Shown here in pieces: positions 36,293 to 49,204 of a DNA stretch of 64,000 bases (position 1 is the stretch's first letter; each line of letters begins with the position of its first letter). The stretch comes from Megalobrama amblycephala (Eukaryota; Chordata; Actinopteri; Cypriniformes; Xenocyprididae). The notes under the pieces are model-generated. The model was not told where the DNA came from, searched no databases, and saw only the letters and a program-made list of their open reading frames with translations. Made by a program: the position numbers and the translations under genes. Where the stretch lies: positions 4,403,896 to 4,467,895 of the forward strand of contig NC_063051.1 in NCBI RefSeq assembly GCF_018812025.1. The letters are read 5' to 3'.

Positions 36293-37422
36293 ACACCCCA
36301 TCTAACCTGTATTTAGTGCTTGTGAGGGTGATGCAGATCAATTGTGGAAATGTCACAAAAATATTGGGTAAGTGTATTGCATTTATTTATTTTTTAACTG
36401 AACCCAAACTTTTGTGTTTTACATATTTGTTTTTCATAGTCACAAACTACATTTTTACATTTTCTAAAGAAAACATGAATGGCACAGCTCAATGCCTAAG
36501 TGATGTGGGTGGTTGTCAGGTTGTCCCTAAGTGGTTGTTAAAGTGTTCTATATACTTTTTAGCTTGATCTGAGCGGTTGTTGGACGGATGCTTATTGGAC
36601 CATGTTAAAAAGTTTATAAAAATCCCTAAGTATGAGGAAAATGAATAGCAAGCACCAATAATATGTTTCTAAAAACAAGAAGAGAGAGATCTTTCCTACT
36701 TGTCTGTAAAAAGGCAGACAAGGGCAAACCCCACTGTACTCTCAGAATGTGGGCCACCGTAGATAAACATCCCTACGTGTTTGTTTTGGGACAAAGTGTC
36801 AGTAATCACCATGGGGACTGCAGTTATCACAGGCAGCACAGAACCCTGAGGAAAACCACACCACAGAGAGCAGGCAAAGAGCAGCACACCACACACCCAC
36901 GTCAAGAACCCAGCCCACACACAGAGAGGAAAAAAATAAAATGAAGAGAAAAATCAGGAGAAAAGGAATTGAAAAATACTGTGATGGGACACTAGGTTTG
37001 ACTAGGTTGATCTAGAACATGCAGAAATATTACAGTTTGAAAGGAATGTGTACAGGATTTCTTTTGAAAGTAGGTATGGACTTATGATTTAGAAATGATC
37101 CCAAAGGATCCAAATGCTAATTATTTAATAGGATTCCAGCATTGCAAAAAAATAAAATAAGTAATGTTCAAAGAACCAAATAACATCCAACTGAATATTC
37201 CAAAATTCCTAGAGGGTGTTTTGAATTGTATTGGTTCTTAGTCCCATTGGCCTAGGAATTTAATCCTGCTATCATACATAAGTGGAAACTGTATGTTCTA
37301 AGAGATTTAGTTTTAGGTTTGTTTTGGAATCCTACAGTATATGAGAAATTCCTACAGTATATGAGAAAAACTCCCATTAGCATCCTTTAGGATTGGTTTC
37401 AAATAGTGTTGTCAAAAGTACC

Positions 37423-37868
37423 GACTTTGGTACACTGTGAGGATACCAGGATTTCCCCCTAGCATTTTGGGTGTTGTTGAGCAGATTCGTAAACAACTCT
37501 GATTGGCCATTATGTTCACGTGCTCATCAGATCATTGGCTATAATGATCAAAGCTTCAGAAACATGTTGTAAATAGGCATCTTTGACGCTTTTCACAGAG
37601 CGCTTACACAGATACATACGGGAGCATTTGAAAGCAGGCATCTATCAGTGGACCGGTCCACTCATAGACGCCTACTTTCAAACACTTCCGCTTTCAAACA
37701 CTTCCAAGTGCTTTCAAACGCTCCCATGCGCTGTGCATTGTAGCCAATCACAGACATATCTGTTGAGCGTGTGAACACAATGGCCAATCAGAGGTGCTGC
37801 TCAACAGTGCACAAAATGTTAGGGGGAAATGCTGGTATAGTCACATTTTTAAAATTTCAGTACCCACT
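37423..37868. mobile_element. hAT-like MITE, 'agtgttgtcaaaagtacc' end, with central palindrome
   Basis: Starts tagtgttgtcaaaagtaccg. The right end has a worn inverted partner (tttcagtacccactag). Centre contains ggcatctatcagtggacc followed directly by its near-complement ggtccactcatagacgcc. Confidence 0.55.
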
Positions 37869-37937
37869 AGTTCCAAATTATGACTACATGTCCAATTCCA
37901 ATTGGAATCCTGTATACATTCCATCTTTTAATCCCAG

Positions 37938-37958
37938 GTGTGTGTGTGTGTGTGTGTG
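37938..37958. repeat. (GT)10 microsatellite 10 nt past the w5 donor
   Basis: On the transcript it reads (CA)10 starting 10 nt after the exon. CA repeats near donors are known hnRNP L-binding splicing modulators. Confidence 0.95.
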
Positions 37959-37968
37959 AGATACTTAC

Positions 37969-38076
37969 TTCAGGAATGACTGAAAGTCATCAAACACAGC
38001 TTCACATCCTGGCCATTTACAGACGCCATGACCGTAGAGAGGGTGACTATGAGGGGAATGATCATCCAACACTGAT
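37969..38076 (-). CDS. foxp1: foxp1 exon w5: first half of the C2H2 zinc finger
   Basis: Encodes window residues 190-224 with split codons at both ends. It contains [19 protein letters not shown], with zinc ligands Cys208 and Cys213. The His ligands 226 and 231 are in the next exon. It is 108 nt and enters and leaves in the same phase, so skipping keeps frame but removes both Cys ligands. Donor gtaagt is perfect and the acceptor is tcatag. A (CA) repeat begins 10 nt after the donor and a (GU) repeat lies 54 nt before the exon, both given as their own entries. Mammals have VCED where this copy has VFDD. Confidence 0.97.
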
Positions 38077-38128
38077 CTATGAGAAGAAAAGACACAATAT
38101 TGTGATTTATCAAGGCTGCAAATACTTG

Positions 38129-38130
<2 letters not shown>

Positions 38131-38169
<39 letters not shown>

Positions 38170-38170
38170 C
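38131..38170. repeat. (AC)20 microsatellite 54 nt before exon w5
   Basis: On the transcript it reads (GU)20 with one interruption (c for u at one place). It is complementary to the (CA)10 on the other side of the exon. Confidence 0.95.
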
Positions 38171-40223
38171 AACATATTCACGCATCACTGGACTTTTATG
38201 AAAGAGGCTAAAGAGTAATTAATCTCCATAATACTACTTGATGTAATATTAATGGCTTATCCACTAAAATATGACAACTAATAAAGAAACCTTCCCCTTC
38301 AGCACAAAAATCCATTGCAGAGTGTGGTTTTATTGACACGGCACTGACTCTCACATGACCACTGACTTCTACAGGAAGTGTTTGATCAGCACAGTCATGT
38401 GATCTCTGCTTGTCAGCCTATCACAGCCCAGTACTGGCCAATCAATAGCCAATTATGGGTCTCCTCTGATGCACATGGAGGAACGCTTTGATCAGGGCAG
38501 CACGAGGCTCTGAAAGACAGCATGTCCTTTAGCCCTGACCACTGAACCGTGGCCTCTGCCGTCCACCTGGAGCAACAAGTGTTTCCCACAACAGGAAGCT
38601 CCCAAATCCATCTGGATTGCTCCCGCCAAGCGCAAACAGTAAACACACCCCACCTGTTATCAATTTATCCGCTTGCACAGGGTCATCAACAGCTTAGTAC
38701 AGCACGCTTTTCATATGAACTACACTGCAGGCACTATAAAGCTTAGCAGTGAAGATCCACCTATTTTTTCCTCAATTTCAACAGTCGTTTTATCTGCAGA
38801 AGGGAATTTAAAAATCTTGTTGAACTGAACATAACATCAAGTTTAGACCTTATTGAACAGTATACACTCATCTCCAATTATCAACATTTAATAACACAGG
38901 AAACTTCCTGCATTTTTGAAAATGTATTAACTATTAACACAAAGTTTTTTTTTTTTTTAAATCAGTGCAAGAATTAAATACATTGAAAGAATGAAAGACA
39001 AAACATACATGAACATACTATAGCAACTGCTAATTAAAAAATAAAAATATTTATGCCATAATATGTAATTTTTAATAAAAATGTATGTCAAATCTATTAC
39101 ATTTTTTTTTTTTAAACAAGAAACATGCCACATCTTGTTTAAATTCCAAGAAGACATTAGCAGAAGCATTATTAATAAGAGTTGAGTTGTGAAATGCTTA
39201 AGGACTTCTGAATCAGGAAACAAAGCTCATTTTAAACAATGGATGACTAATGGTTTTAAACGACAATTTAGAGGAAGACTGATAGACTACAGGGGTGTTC
39301 TTCCTAGCCTGACCTCATGCATTCCATACAAAAAAATAAAGGCAAAGAGTCAAAGCTTGTCAGTGATCATGTCTGTCTGTTGAAGTGTGTGGTAATTCCT
39401 TCGGTTCTTAGGTTTTTTTTTTATTTTTATTATTATTAAGAGTAAGACAACCACAAGACAGACATAAATTTAAACAAATTTTCTTGTAACAAGCAAAAAG
39501 ATCTTGCATTCAAGGTGAAAAAATGGCACTAAATAAATAACAATAAAAAAAAACAGCACATCAACATCACCACTACATGTGCATTTATATCCTTGATCGG
39601 ATCTTATAGCAATAGCCTAAATGCTTTCCTGTGAGGCACCAGGGCTCTGTCATATCATCTTTCATTACATTATGGTTTAGGATCGTATTATCACGCACCG
39701 AGCACCTAAGTATCATCACTGCCGACCTAACGAAGAAGAGAGGTCTGACGTCTGGAGAGCTCAGACAGGAACTGAGTATTTTGTCACAACACTATTACTC
39801 TCCCTCACATCTTCATGTGGGGAGAAATCAAAGACACACTCCTCCTCTAAGTCTACTGGCAAATCCCCAGACCCCCGACTCAATCCTTTAGAGTCTGCCC
39901 AACCACACGGACCCCTCCCAACCCCCCCAAAATGTTTTAATTATCATTTGCAGAGTTGAAGATCAATTAAAAGGGAGGTTAAGGGGCTCGTTTAGGGGGG
40001 CAAATCTGATTATTTATCTCTTTAAAACAAATTGTCTGGGTTTTAATTCCCCTGAGCGTAGCATTCCTAAAGGATTCTGGGAGGAGAATGAAGTGGGGCG
40101 ACTCAAACTGGGTGACACTCTTTCCCTCCCATTGAGGAGAAGTGAAAACTGCTGAAATGGAAGGCGTCTCTTTTTTTTTTAAACTATCCTTTTTTTCCTT
40201 CATATTTTTTAGACCCTGACCCG

Positions 40224-40416
40224 GAATAGAATAGAATAGAATAGAATAGAATAGAATAAAATAAAATAAAATAAAATAAAATAAAATAAAATAAAATAAA
40301 ATAAAATAAAATAAAATAAAATAAAATAAAATAAAATAAAATAAAATAAAATAAAATAAAAAAAAAAAAATAAAATAAAATAAAATAAAAAATAAAATAA
40401 AATAAAATAAAATAAA
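40224..40416. repeat. compound pentanucleotide microsatellite (GAATA)7(AAATA)n
   Basis: Seven gaata units, then about 30 aaata units with one A-run interruption near 40361-40370. Total about 193 bp. The longest simple repeat of the window. Confidence 0.97.
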
Positions 40417-42123
40417 GGTATGGGCCTATTGGTCAGATAGCCGACACCACATTTTCAATCACCTTAGAAAGGTTCATGCAGGTCCATGAATGTTTTTTGT
40501 CCCTTATCTGAGCGCCGATGGGTCGGGTGGACTGACACGTCGAAGGCTTTTATCATATTTGGGTGTGCATGAGGTGATTGTCTCTGTGCAGGCACCAGTG
40601 GGAGCCGATGGAGGCTGCTAAAAGCAGGGTAGCATCGCGTCTAAACATGTACGAAGTGATTGAGTTTCTCTCTCCTTCCTTTAAGACGGAAGTGAAAAGA
40701 CAGTGAATGATGCCGCTGGATGCACTTAAGGTTTTAGTTGCAGGCGTCGCAGCGACTGGCCAGATTTTATATGACACATGAAACGGCCTGTGCGGTGCTT
40801 AAGACCCCGGCGGTAAACCAATCTGAGAGAGCTAGGGCAAAGCAAGTCCATCAGCGCACAGCCGCCCGCCTGTTTCACGACAAGAGGGACTTGGGAAAAC
40901 CACATCAATTAAAAGTTCATTAACGTTCGTGTGCGGGGATGAGTCCACATTTCATTTCTCCCACTCAAAACCCTGGATTTCAAGCAATGGAACTCCTACG
41001 GATTAAAACTGGTAGAAATCTGTGTTATGTTTTCTTGGAGGCCCATAGGGTATAGTGATGAAACACATTTACTAATAAAACTACAAGGACGTTAATGCTA
41101 CATGGAAAATTATTCAAAGCGCTAAGTTATTAGCACTGTCTCACTAATGTGCCTTTGCATTTGAATAGTAATGATTTGGAAGCATTTCTAGCACTAATTC
41201 TTCAGCTAACGGAAGGAAGGGAGAGGGCTGATCACCTGCTCCCTTTTTCTGACAGATCTGAGATACTCAGTCTACAAAACGCCTTCTTCACGGCATGGGT
41301 GCTAAACTGCTGTTGACGTCTTCTTTAATCTCTGACACCGAACGAGAGGCAGGGAGAGAGAAGCAGTGAGCTTTCCAACATGTCTTTTTGAGTGTTTCAA
41401 GCCTGCTATGGCACAAAAGGGTTGTAGTGTTGTGAACTTTGAGGAAAAAGGGTGACAGACTGTTACTCTTAGGGAGAGAGGGAGAAAAAGAGCTACTAAA
41501 ATAGAATAAGTGAGTTTCTCTGTGTCAGATCCTAGTAAGCTGCCTACCTAGACCATAACTGGGTGATTATTCAATTAGGGGAACTTTTCTGTCTGGTATG
41601 ATTTCAAAGCAAAAACAAAACAACAAATAATCATTCTAGTTTTAAAGAGTAGGTTCTAAGAGCTTTTTTACTGTGTCTCTTGTTGGAATGTTTGCCAGAA
41701 CTTCTCAATTTTGAGTGTGCCCCCCTTTTAAAGAAGTTTCTTTTTTTTAATATATATATATATAAAATCCAAAGTGCTTCTAAATGAAATATTACCCAAC
41801 TCTGCTGCACACAACTACAATTTAGGCAGCATTATATGTATCATTCATGCAAAAGACATCCCAGAATGCAATGCAACAAGCTGAGTAAAAAAATCCATTC
41901 AAAGTGCAGGAGAGAAACATTCATTATAAATGCTTATATTTAATTAAATACTGCAAAATATCTATAAAAAATAATTAAATGTAAATAAAAATGACTTTTT
42001 TTTGCCTTTTAGCCAATATTGTTTGTGATGGAACTTCTACGCTTAAAGCATTATACCATAAGCTTAGCAACAAGCTAATGTCAAAATAAATCAATAGAAA
42101 AGCATCTCATTTGTGTGGCACAA

Positions 42124-42175
<52 letters not shown>

Positions 42176-42176
42176 A
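42124..42176. repeat. (AAAG)13 microsatellite
   Basis: Uninterrupted gaaa units for 53 bp. Confidence 0.97.
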
Positions 42177-43332
42177 GTTTGTATGAGCCCTACAGCATCA
42201 GTGACATCATGGGCAGTTTAAACATGACATGTTGAGCAAACCTGTCATGAACTCCATTCTGCTCTACACTCGTAGAAAAGCAGATATACGTGTATGTGAA
42301 CTCTCCCTTTACCTTCGTCTAGAGCTTGTTTTGCAGTACTAAATGTGTTTTCATTCGCATTGCTACATAACGACAAGTTGGTTCTGATCAGCCAAATCTG
42401 AGTCAGATGTGAAAAGAGAGAGAGACAAATAAATGAGCTCACGGTGCCTGGAGGCTTCTTACCAGCGGTTCAAAGATCAGGCATGAGCACATGAAAACAA
42501 GCAAATGTGTTATAAACCAAATTAATCTCTTCCTTAAAGACACAGTGATGCAACACTTCCTCCAAATAAATCTTTAAGTGTCAGGGCTTTAAAGAGGCTT
42601 TATAGTATTCAGCAAAGTTGTGCTGTGCTGTGCTGTGCATCTGTTACTGTATGAAATTAACTGCTCTTTATTTGCCATACAAAATGGATTGATTCTGCAA
42701 ATTATGAATTCTTCTGATGACATGTATAATATAATTTACGATATTTGTGATACAGGAAGCAGAATGAAAACTGTAAAAAAGTTCAAATTTCTACATAAAT
42801 AATAAAGAAATAAATAATCGATCAGAAAAAGTAAAACACCCCTTGAACATAATTTGAAGCGCAATACCGCTAAACCGTGCCTGTTGTAATGCTGTAATAA
42901 TTAAAAAGGAAGGAAGAAATTTTAATTTCATTACAGTAATCTAACCTTTCTAATAGCGCCATTCTCTTAGGTGTTTGACTGGAAATCCCTGATGAACAGG
43001 ATTGAGCGGACAGGCCTGGTCCTTAATGAAAATTCCAAGGTACTTAGAAGCAATAAATTACGATTCATTTGCAGGAAATGCCCAATTGGTACCTGTCCAT
43101 CAACTTGCCTTTCCTGGCAGCGATTTCCACCTTCAGTAGTGGCACTGAGAAAGCTTGTTTGCTTTGCTCAATGATGCCAAGAACACAGTCCAGCTGAATA
43201 TATATAGAGAGTTTAACAAGAGATTTCAACAGTGTCTCAAACTGTGCTCAGATTGGCCAAGAAACCAAAGTCTGCAACCAAACCCGTCTCCAATTCTCCC
43301 AAACTCTCAGGTCAATGGCTGGGTGATCTTAC

Positions 43333-43525
43333 CCCTCTCTCTTGAGCGAGTGGCTGATGTACTGGCCGTTGGTGGATCCGTGCTGGTTGTGGTTTTTGAG
43401 GGGAACGGGGGAGGGGGACGACAGGTCCAGACCCCGGTGACCGTTATTGGTCGCGCTGTTCTCCTCCTTCACATGGCTGTTTGTCACCTCCTTCCACAGC
43501 TGCTGCAGTTCGGCTGGAATCATGC
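43333..43525 (-). CDS. foxp1: foxp1 exon w4: linker between Gln-rich region and zinc finger
   Basis: Encodes the end of Gly125 through window residue 188 plus two bases of Gly189. It starts GMIPAELQQLWKEVT, a FOXP landmark, followed by a Ser/Asn-rich linker with STNGQYISHSLKRE. It is 193 nt with donor gtaaga and acceptor ttgtggcag. The linker is less conserved than the flanking domains, as expected for the family. The plus-strand ORF over this exon is an antisense shadow. Confidence 0.95.
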
Positions 43526-43830
43526 CTGCCACAAACAAATTGGATAATTAAATCAATTAACAGCTAATCTGGTTCTACTCATGGCATAATTAAATAAAAA
43601 ACAAGGGCTCAGTAAACAAAAGGGGGCATTAATTATTCCACTACAGGCTGATACGCAGCGCCTGCCCTCTCGCTCTGCCATTCTCTCTCTCTCACTTGCT
43701 CTTTTTCCCCTACGTGCTATGCAAAGCGTGTTTGTGTACAAAAATTCCCTGGCATTCACGCACATTTCATGCTTGAAGTAAATAATTAACATACAGACAA
43801 GGCATGAAATCTGAATAATCACCATTATTT
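43526..43830. other. candidate conserved noncoding element abutting exon w4
   Basis: Starts right at the w4 acceptor side and holds ggataattaaatcaattaac, agctaatctgg, ggcataattaaat and gcattaattattcc. Dense in paired ATTA cores. Confidence 0.45.
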
Positions 43831-43860
43831 CTCTGACAAGGAAGTCAGCCAGCTCTTTCT

Positions 43861-43886
43861 CACACACACACACACACACACACACA
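43861..43886. repeat. (CA)13 microsatellite
   Basis: Uninterrupted ca dinucleotides. Confidence 0.95.
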
Positions 43887-44319
43887 AACAAGACCACAAA
43901 AACATCCCTCTCCGTGAGAAAGAGAGAGAGGGAGAAAGTGAAAGAACGAACAAGCCCCCAGGGTAATACTCTCGAAAGCATGTTAATGTGCAAAATGCTT
44001 AAAGTTTTGCACCGCCTCCAATTGACACAGACGACTTAAACCTCATTTAACAAGTCAAGCACACTGCGGCTCATACGTCCTTTGAAAAAAGAGAGAAGAA
44101 GATAAGTGGGAAGAAAAATGGCTTGAAGACAAGATGTTGCCTCAATTCTGTGACAGGCACACAAACACTTGCATGCTCACCCACATACTCAACGTGTTTC
44201 ATGTAGCTGACTGTACAAGTCTAGCAGGCTGAAAATTAGGAAGGGCTAACAATGAATTAGCCCATTTGAGTGGCCATGAAAAAAAAAAAAAATTTACGTA
44301 TTACGTATACATACACACA

Positions 44320-44640
44320 CAACCATTCAAAACTGTTCCTTAAGCATAAGTCCCTTATGCTTGACAGGTCTGAATTTATTTTCATCAAAAATACAGTAAA
44401 AATTGTAAAAATTGAGAAGAGTTGTGCTGCTCAATGGAAAACTGATAAATATTTTTCAGTCTTCTTTGATAACTTGAAAGTTCAAAAGTTTATTTATTTA
44501 TAAAAATTTATTTATTTTGTAACATTATTTAAGTCTTTACTGTCACATTTAATCAATTTAATGTGTCCCAGAATAAAAGTATTAATTTCTTTAAAAAAAA
44601 TCTTTCTGACCCCAAACTTTTGAACAGTAGTGTATAATAC
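44320..44640. repeat. dispersed repeat ending 'ccccaaacttttgaacagtagtgta'-type
   Basis: Right end ccccaaacttttgaacagta gtgta with a worn inverted partner at the left (ccattcaaaactgttcc). Interior words aaaaatacagtaaaaattgt and tgtgctgctcaatgg are typical of a very common cyprinid element. Confidence 0.65.
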
Positions 44641-45099
44641 ACACAGAAACACTTAAAAATTAAAAAGTTCAGAATGATTATTTTCAACCATTATGTTACT
44701 TCAGGAACAGGGCATGAGAATGGAACGCTGAATGAATCGCACCCACTGTGTGACTTTATAAAGTTCTTTGTATGTTTTGTGAAATTAAACGGGAAGGGGC
44801 TGTTTTGGGCGGTGGGGGATCAAACACTTAACATCACAATTAAATCGATTTTCGAAATGAGCGAAAGCAAATGGAGAGTCTTGGTTATCTTCATTTGTCT
44901 CCTTGTTTTCCCTCCTCCTCCCCCCTCGCTCTCTCATTCTCTCTCCTTCATAATAATTCTCTTTACAGATACCAGAAGTGGCCTCTTTCAAGCGCTCCAG
45001 CGCAATACATTTGTGCAAGAATCGCTTCGTTTTAATTTATTCCTGTTGTGGCAAAATAACGGCGAGGTGAAGATCTCAATACGATCAGCAGAAAATATT

Positions 45100-46620
45100 T
45101 TTAATTTGATAAGCTACTAAAGATTTTAATTATGCCAGTAATGGAGAACAGTAAGCTAATGAGGCGGCTAAGACTCCAGAGAGAGAGACAAAGAGACAGA
45201 GCGAGAGAGACTAAAAACTGTGAAATGAGTCTGGTAGGACTGCCATAAATTCGCACAAGATCGTTTGCATATAAAAGAGCCAGCGGAAATTATTGCAGGA
45301 CGAATCAATAACCTTCCCACGTGCCACCTTTCGCTTCCTTGGGCTTTTTTGTGCCATCTTGCAGTGTTTTAACGTCCTCGTGAAACTCTGACGGCGCTGT
45401 CCGAAGGTATCGACTTGCTTGTTTTTTGTCTTTGCTGTTGTCATTGTGAGGGAGGGAAAACTTGTCCGTGTGGATTCAAGAAGGTCACGGCGCTGGTGAT
45501 TGTTTTTGGGTTTGGACATAGAGGGGAACAATCATTTTCCCCCCACTTGGAGCGCAGTGACAGTGTGCGATGTATTTTTAGCCGACGTGCTTGACAGGGC
45601 GGCCCACTCTCCCTCAATTACCCACAAGTCCAGGTGACCCCGACACCACTGTTTACTGAAACGAATCCAAGCCGGAGGGGGAAGGGGAGCTGATGAGAGG
45701 GGTAACAGAGTGGGACGGAGCTGTCTTGTTGTGTCTGACACCCCCCATAAACCTTTTTCCTCTGCAGGTCTATATCTCGCTCCAAGTCTTGGTTTCCATC
45801 CAGTCTCACAGATGGACCTCTCAAAACCGTCTGCATGTATCTTCACATGACCTCTCAACCAATCTGGCAAATGTCACAGCATTATCGTCATTTAGTAGCG
45901 GATGATGGATGTAACATTTCGCAGATAACACATAGCATTAAAACAGTTCTTTGTCCTTAAATCCGTCTTGCAAAGTCCAGATCGCTTTAACGGCCCTCAA
46001 GTCATTTTTCAGTGCCGCACCTCCTCTCATTAAAAGCCAAAGATACACACTTGCGCTTTTAAAAAATGGATGTCATTGAGACTTTTGACTGATTGCCGGT
46101 GAAGCAACTCAATTTTTACAGCAGCAGGTAGCGGCGACACCCAGACAGGGGCCCCGAACTCTCGCTTCAACCTTTTCCTGTCCTTGTACCCCGATACCCT
46201 GGTGACCGTGTTCGAGCAAGCGGAAAGTTGATTTAAGGTTCACAACCACATTAGTTGTGGCCCATCAGCAGCCCGATAAAAAATGCCGTCGCGCGCTGGG
46301 GCCGCGGAAATCAGCGACCACGTCTTTCTCGACGAGACCGCCGCCGCGCCACTGGGGGCAAACTGACACTACTATTAGTTTATTGTTCTGTGAGGCAGAG
46401 ATCTTCTCTCCCTCCTGTTAAAGGGGTTATGATCACTGGGGCCTTTGATATGCAGCCCTTAGGCCTAAAATATGTTCCTCCCTAATGCTACAGAAGCTAT
46501 TAAACAGTGCCGCACTGCCAGCCAATCAATCACTGCCAGCGAGGCCGGACGAGGGGCCAGAGTCCCCTGATGGGTCCGCGCGCACATCGCGCATCATGCC
46601 TGGTCACATTCGCTGCTTTC
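45100..46620. other. candidate conserved noncoding region, GC-richer than surroundings
   Basis: Repeat-poor region with a CpG-rich segment at 46270-46360 (gccgtcgcgcgctggggccg) and TAAT cores around 45110-45170. Could hold enhancers or an internal promoter. No firm motif seen. Confidence 0.35.
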
Positions 46621-49204
46621 ATATTAGTGGCAAATTTGTCTTGTCGGTGTCCTGTGGCCCTTGACTGGACAACTTAACTAATGTGCGGTTGGGGATGAGA
46701 ATGAACTCCAGAACTTGAGGGATTCACAACATGTGTGTAGGAGTGCACAGATTTAGATGAGAACTTGCTAATAGTGTGGAAAATGAGGGACAAACACAAA
46801 TCCGGCAGACACATCAATGTAGACAACCAGGCCTCTTCTGCCTAATCCCATTCTGTTCACACAAAGTTGACTTATTTACAAGAGAGAAAGCAAACTTCAT
46901 GTGCCATGAAGAAATTTTTATTATTTCAGCAAAATGCTTAATTAAACAATAGATCCCTAATGATTAAAAATGAAAAGAAAAATGAAAGAAAGTGAAAACA
47001 TGAAAATTTGCACCTTAAAGTTTTTAAAATAATAATAATAGAACAAAACTCTAAAAAGTCACTAAATAGAAAATGTTTTTTGCAGGATCCGGAGTGAGTC
47101 CTGTATTGCGTACACACTCAGAATGACAATTTAGGGGATTCACTCCATATTCAAATATGGTTGTAACTCCTAAAACTTTGCCTTGTGTACGTGAGACAAG
47201 TAAAGAAGACAGAAATGGTTTTACTCGATGAAATACACCTCATCTCTCTGCCTTTTTTGAATATTCATCTGCTCTGTTTGTTTCCTCACTCTGTTACTCA
47301 CACTGCTAAGTCCACTGTTATTTTCTCTCTCTGGACCACATTCATGATATTTATCTCCTCCAACACATTGTTCTAATTCATAGCAGACTTCAGCTGACCC
47401 TCTCCAAAACTTGAACGTCAACAAGTCAAATAAGTGATCTAACCCCAAATACAACAGACTAAAACACATTGTTTTGACTGAAGTCTCAGGTATCTGTGCT
47501 GTGCCAGAGAGCTAGCTTGCACACTTGTAAACAGGGTAGAAATCCGGTAGAAAATGACTGGATGTGCCCGTACATTAAACGTGAAGCCGTGATGTAAAAA
47601 GATTTTATTCACACATCAAAGTCGGATAGCCTAATAAATAAGCCAATTTCAGCCTACGTTTCTGGCCGAGTAATCTTCCTTAGTAGCTTGTCCAAGCACA
47701 TAATCACCACGCACACATAAGGAGGTAACATAAGTTATCACACCAATGCTAACTACTTAGCTAACTACTGAATATTGTAGATTACATCTTGCGAATGGAA
47801 AACTGGGCTGCTGGAGCATGAAAGAATGCAGTGGAGTGTGAAAGAAAAAAAGGTCATCAATAACTTTTAACAGTGAAGCAGAAAATGTTCAGGACACACA
47901 CAAACACACACACTCACACACACACATACTGACAAGTGTTTTAATCAGGGTATGAAATTACCCCCTATGCCAGTCAAATTTGGGACCAATTTTATCAGTC
48001 ACTGTGCCGGGCGACCTGTAGGACATGTCCGACTGACGTTTGACAAGAAATGCTTCTAGTTAGATGCAAAGACGCACACACAGAAGAAACACGTTTGATT
48101 GCATTGATGAATAGAGAAATCAAAAGCCAAATCTGAGCTCCAAAATAAATTGAAAGAGGCTAATAAATTTGTACTTTGGTTTTAACACCACCAATTCAAG
48201 AAATCTGCCACTGGCTATTATAGTTACCCATTCAGGTTTATCCTCCATCTTGGATTAATACTAGACAAACAGGTTCTAGGAAACTAGGAAATAATCTACC
48301 CTTCACTGCCAAGTAAACTTATTATATATCCAAACAATATTTCGAGTTGTGCAGTACAAAAACAGCATGTGTCCACTGTGTTTTTCATTACTGCCCTCTG
48401 ATTGGGCATTACATGCTTGCAATGTTCCCTGGGTAACGGCTGCTTGAGATGTCATTCAATCACTTGTTAAAGAAATAAAATTGTTCTTCACTGAGATGGC
48501 CTCCTATTTGACACTAGCCTGTGGCTTCGCATAGTAAAGCACTGCCTCGCCCAGCCCCAGGGCAACGTGGGTATGTGGAGTGGCTCAGCTTTCCGACTAT
48601 GCCCTGATCAAACAATAACAAGACTGAACAAACAGAGTTTGTATTTGCGTGTTACCCAAGCACCCCCTCCCCAGCCTTTATACAGCCTTATCTTGTTATG
48701 GGCTTGTTTGTCTTAGCCAGAGAGAGTACAGTCAGCTTTTGAAAGAAACAAAACAAAACTCAAAACAAAACCAGTATGAATGCAGTCTTTGTTATTCTGT
48801 TGCTGCTCCTTAAGTAAATATGACAAAGAAAAATAAAGCAATACACCTCCTGGAAAAACACCTTTTGACTCACTGACTTGTGAAGTGATTAATCTTTGAC
48901 TAGTTTAGTGGGTTGAGGTTAGAAAACAATGGTGCTAGTATGTTTAGGAGCTGACGAGGAGCCAACATAAGACAATAGAGATAAAACACAGATATGTGTA
49001 ATATACATAAATCAGAAATATATGTATTCAATGGAGGAGTGGAAATATAGGAGACATTTTCAGGTTCTAAAAGAGAAAATCAAAAGAAACTATAATGCAA
49101 AGAGAACATAAAAGGCCTATACTCTCTGAGATCAATATTTTGTCTAATTTTATACATTTTTGTAAATTGTCCCAGTGCTGAAATGTTTTCCCCCACACAT
49201 ATAC

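Larger units (their letters stand above)
31470..37968 (-). other. foxp1 intron w5-w6
   Basis: 6.5 kb. Candidate conserved blocks at 31790-33780. A poly(T) run at 32219-32241. Transposons at 35546-35728, 35734-36292 and 37423-37868. No coding sequence is recognised at 33800-35540 or 36300-37420. Confidence 0.75.
38077..43332 (-). other. foxp1 intron w4-w5
   Basis: 5.3 kb. Contains (AC)20, a pentanucleotide array (40224-40416) and an (AAAG) array (42124-42176). A repeat fragment lies near 41835-41910. No gene seen elsewhere. Confidence 0.8.

Noticed and set aside
40224..40416. CRISPR-like array
   Set aside because: Units are five bases with no spacers; a simple microsatellite in a eukaryotic intron.
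43155..43547. 130-aa plus-strand ORF
   Set aside because: Its core lies antisense to foxp1 exon w4 (43333-43525) and its sequence is the reverse of a real coding exon. No family motif of its own.
43553..43993. 146-aa minus-strand ORF
   Set aside because: Long only because it reads through the (CA)13 microsatellite as a Val-Cys repeat. No domain.
44674..45120. 148-aa plus-strand ORF, the longest in the window
   Set aside because: Runs through low-complexity C/T-rich DNA in intron w3-w4. No recognisable domain or splice context.
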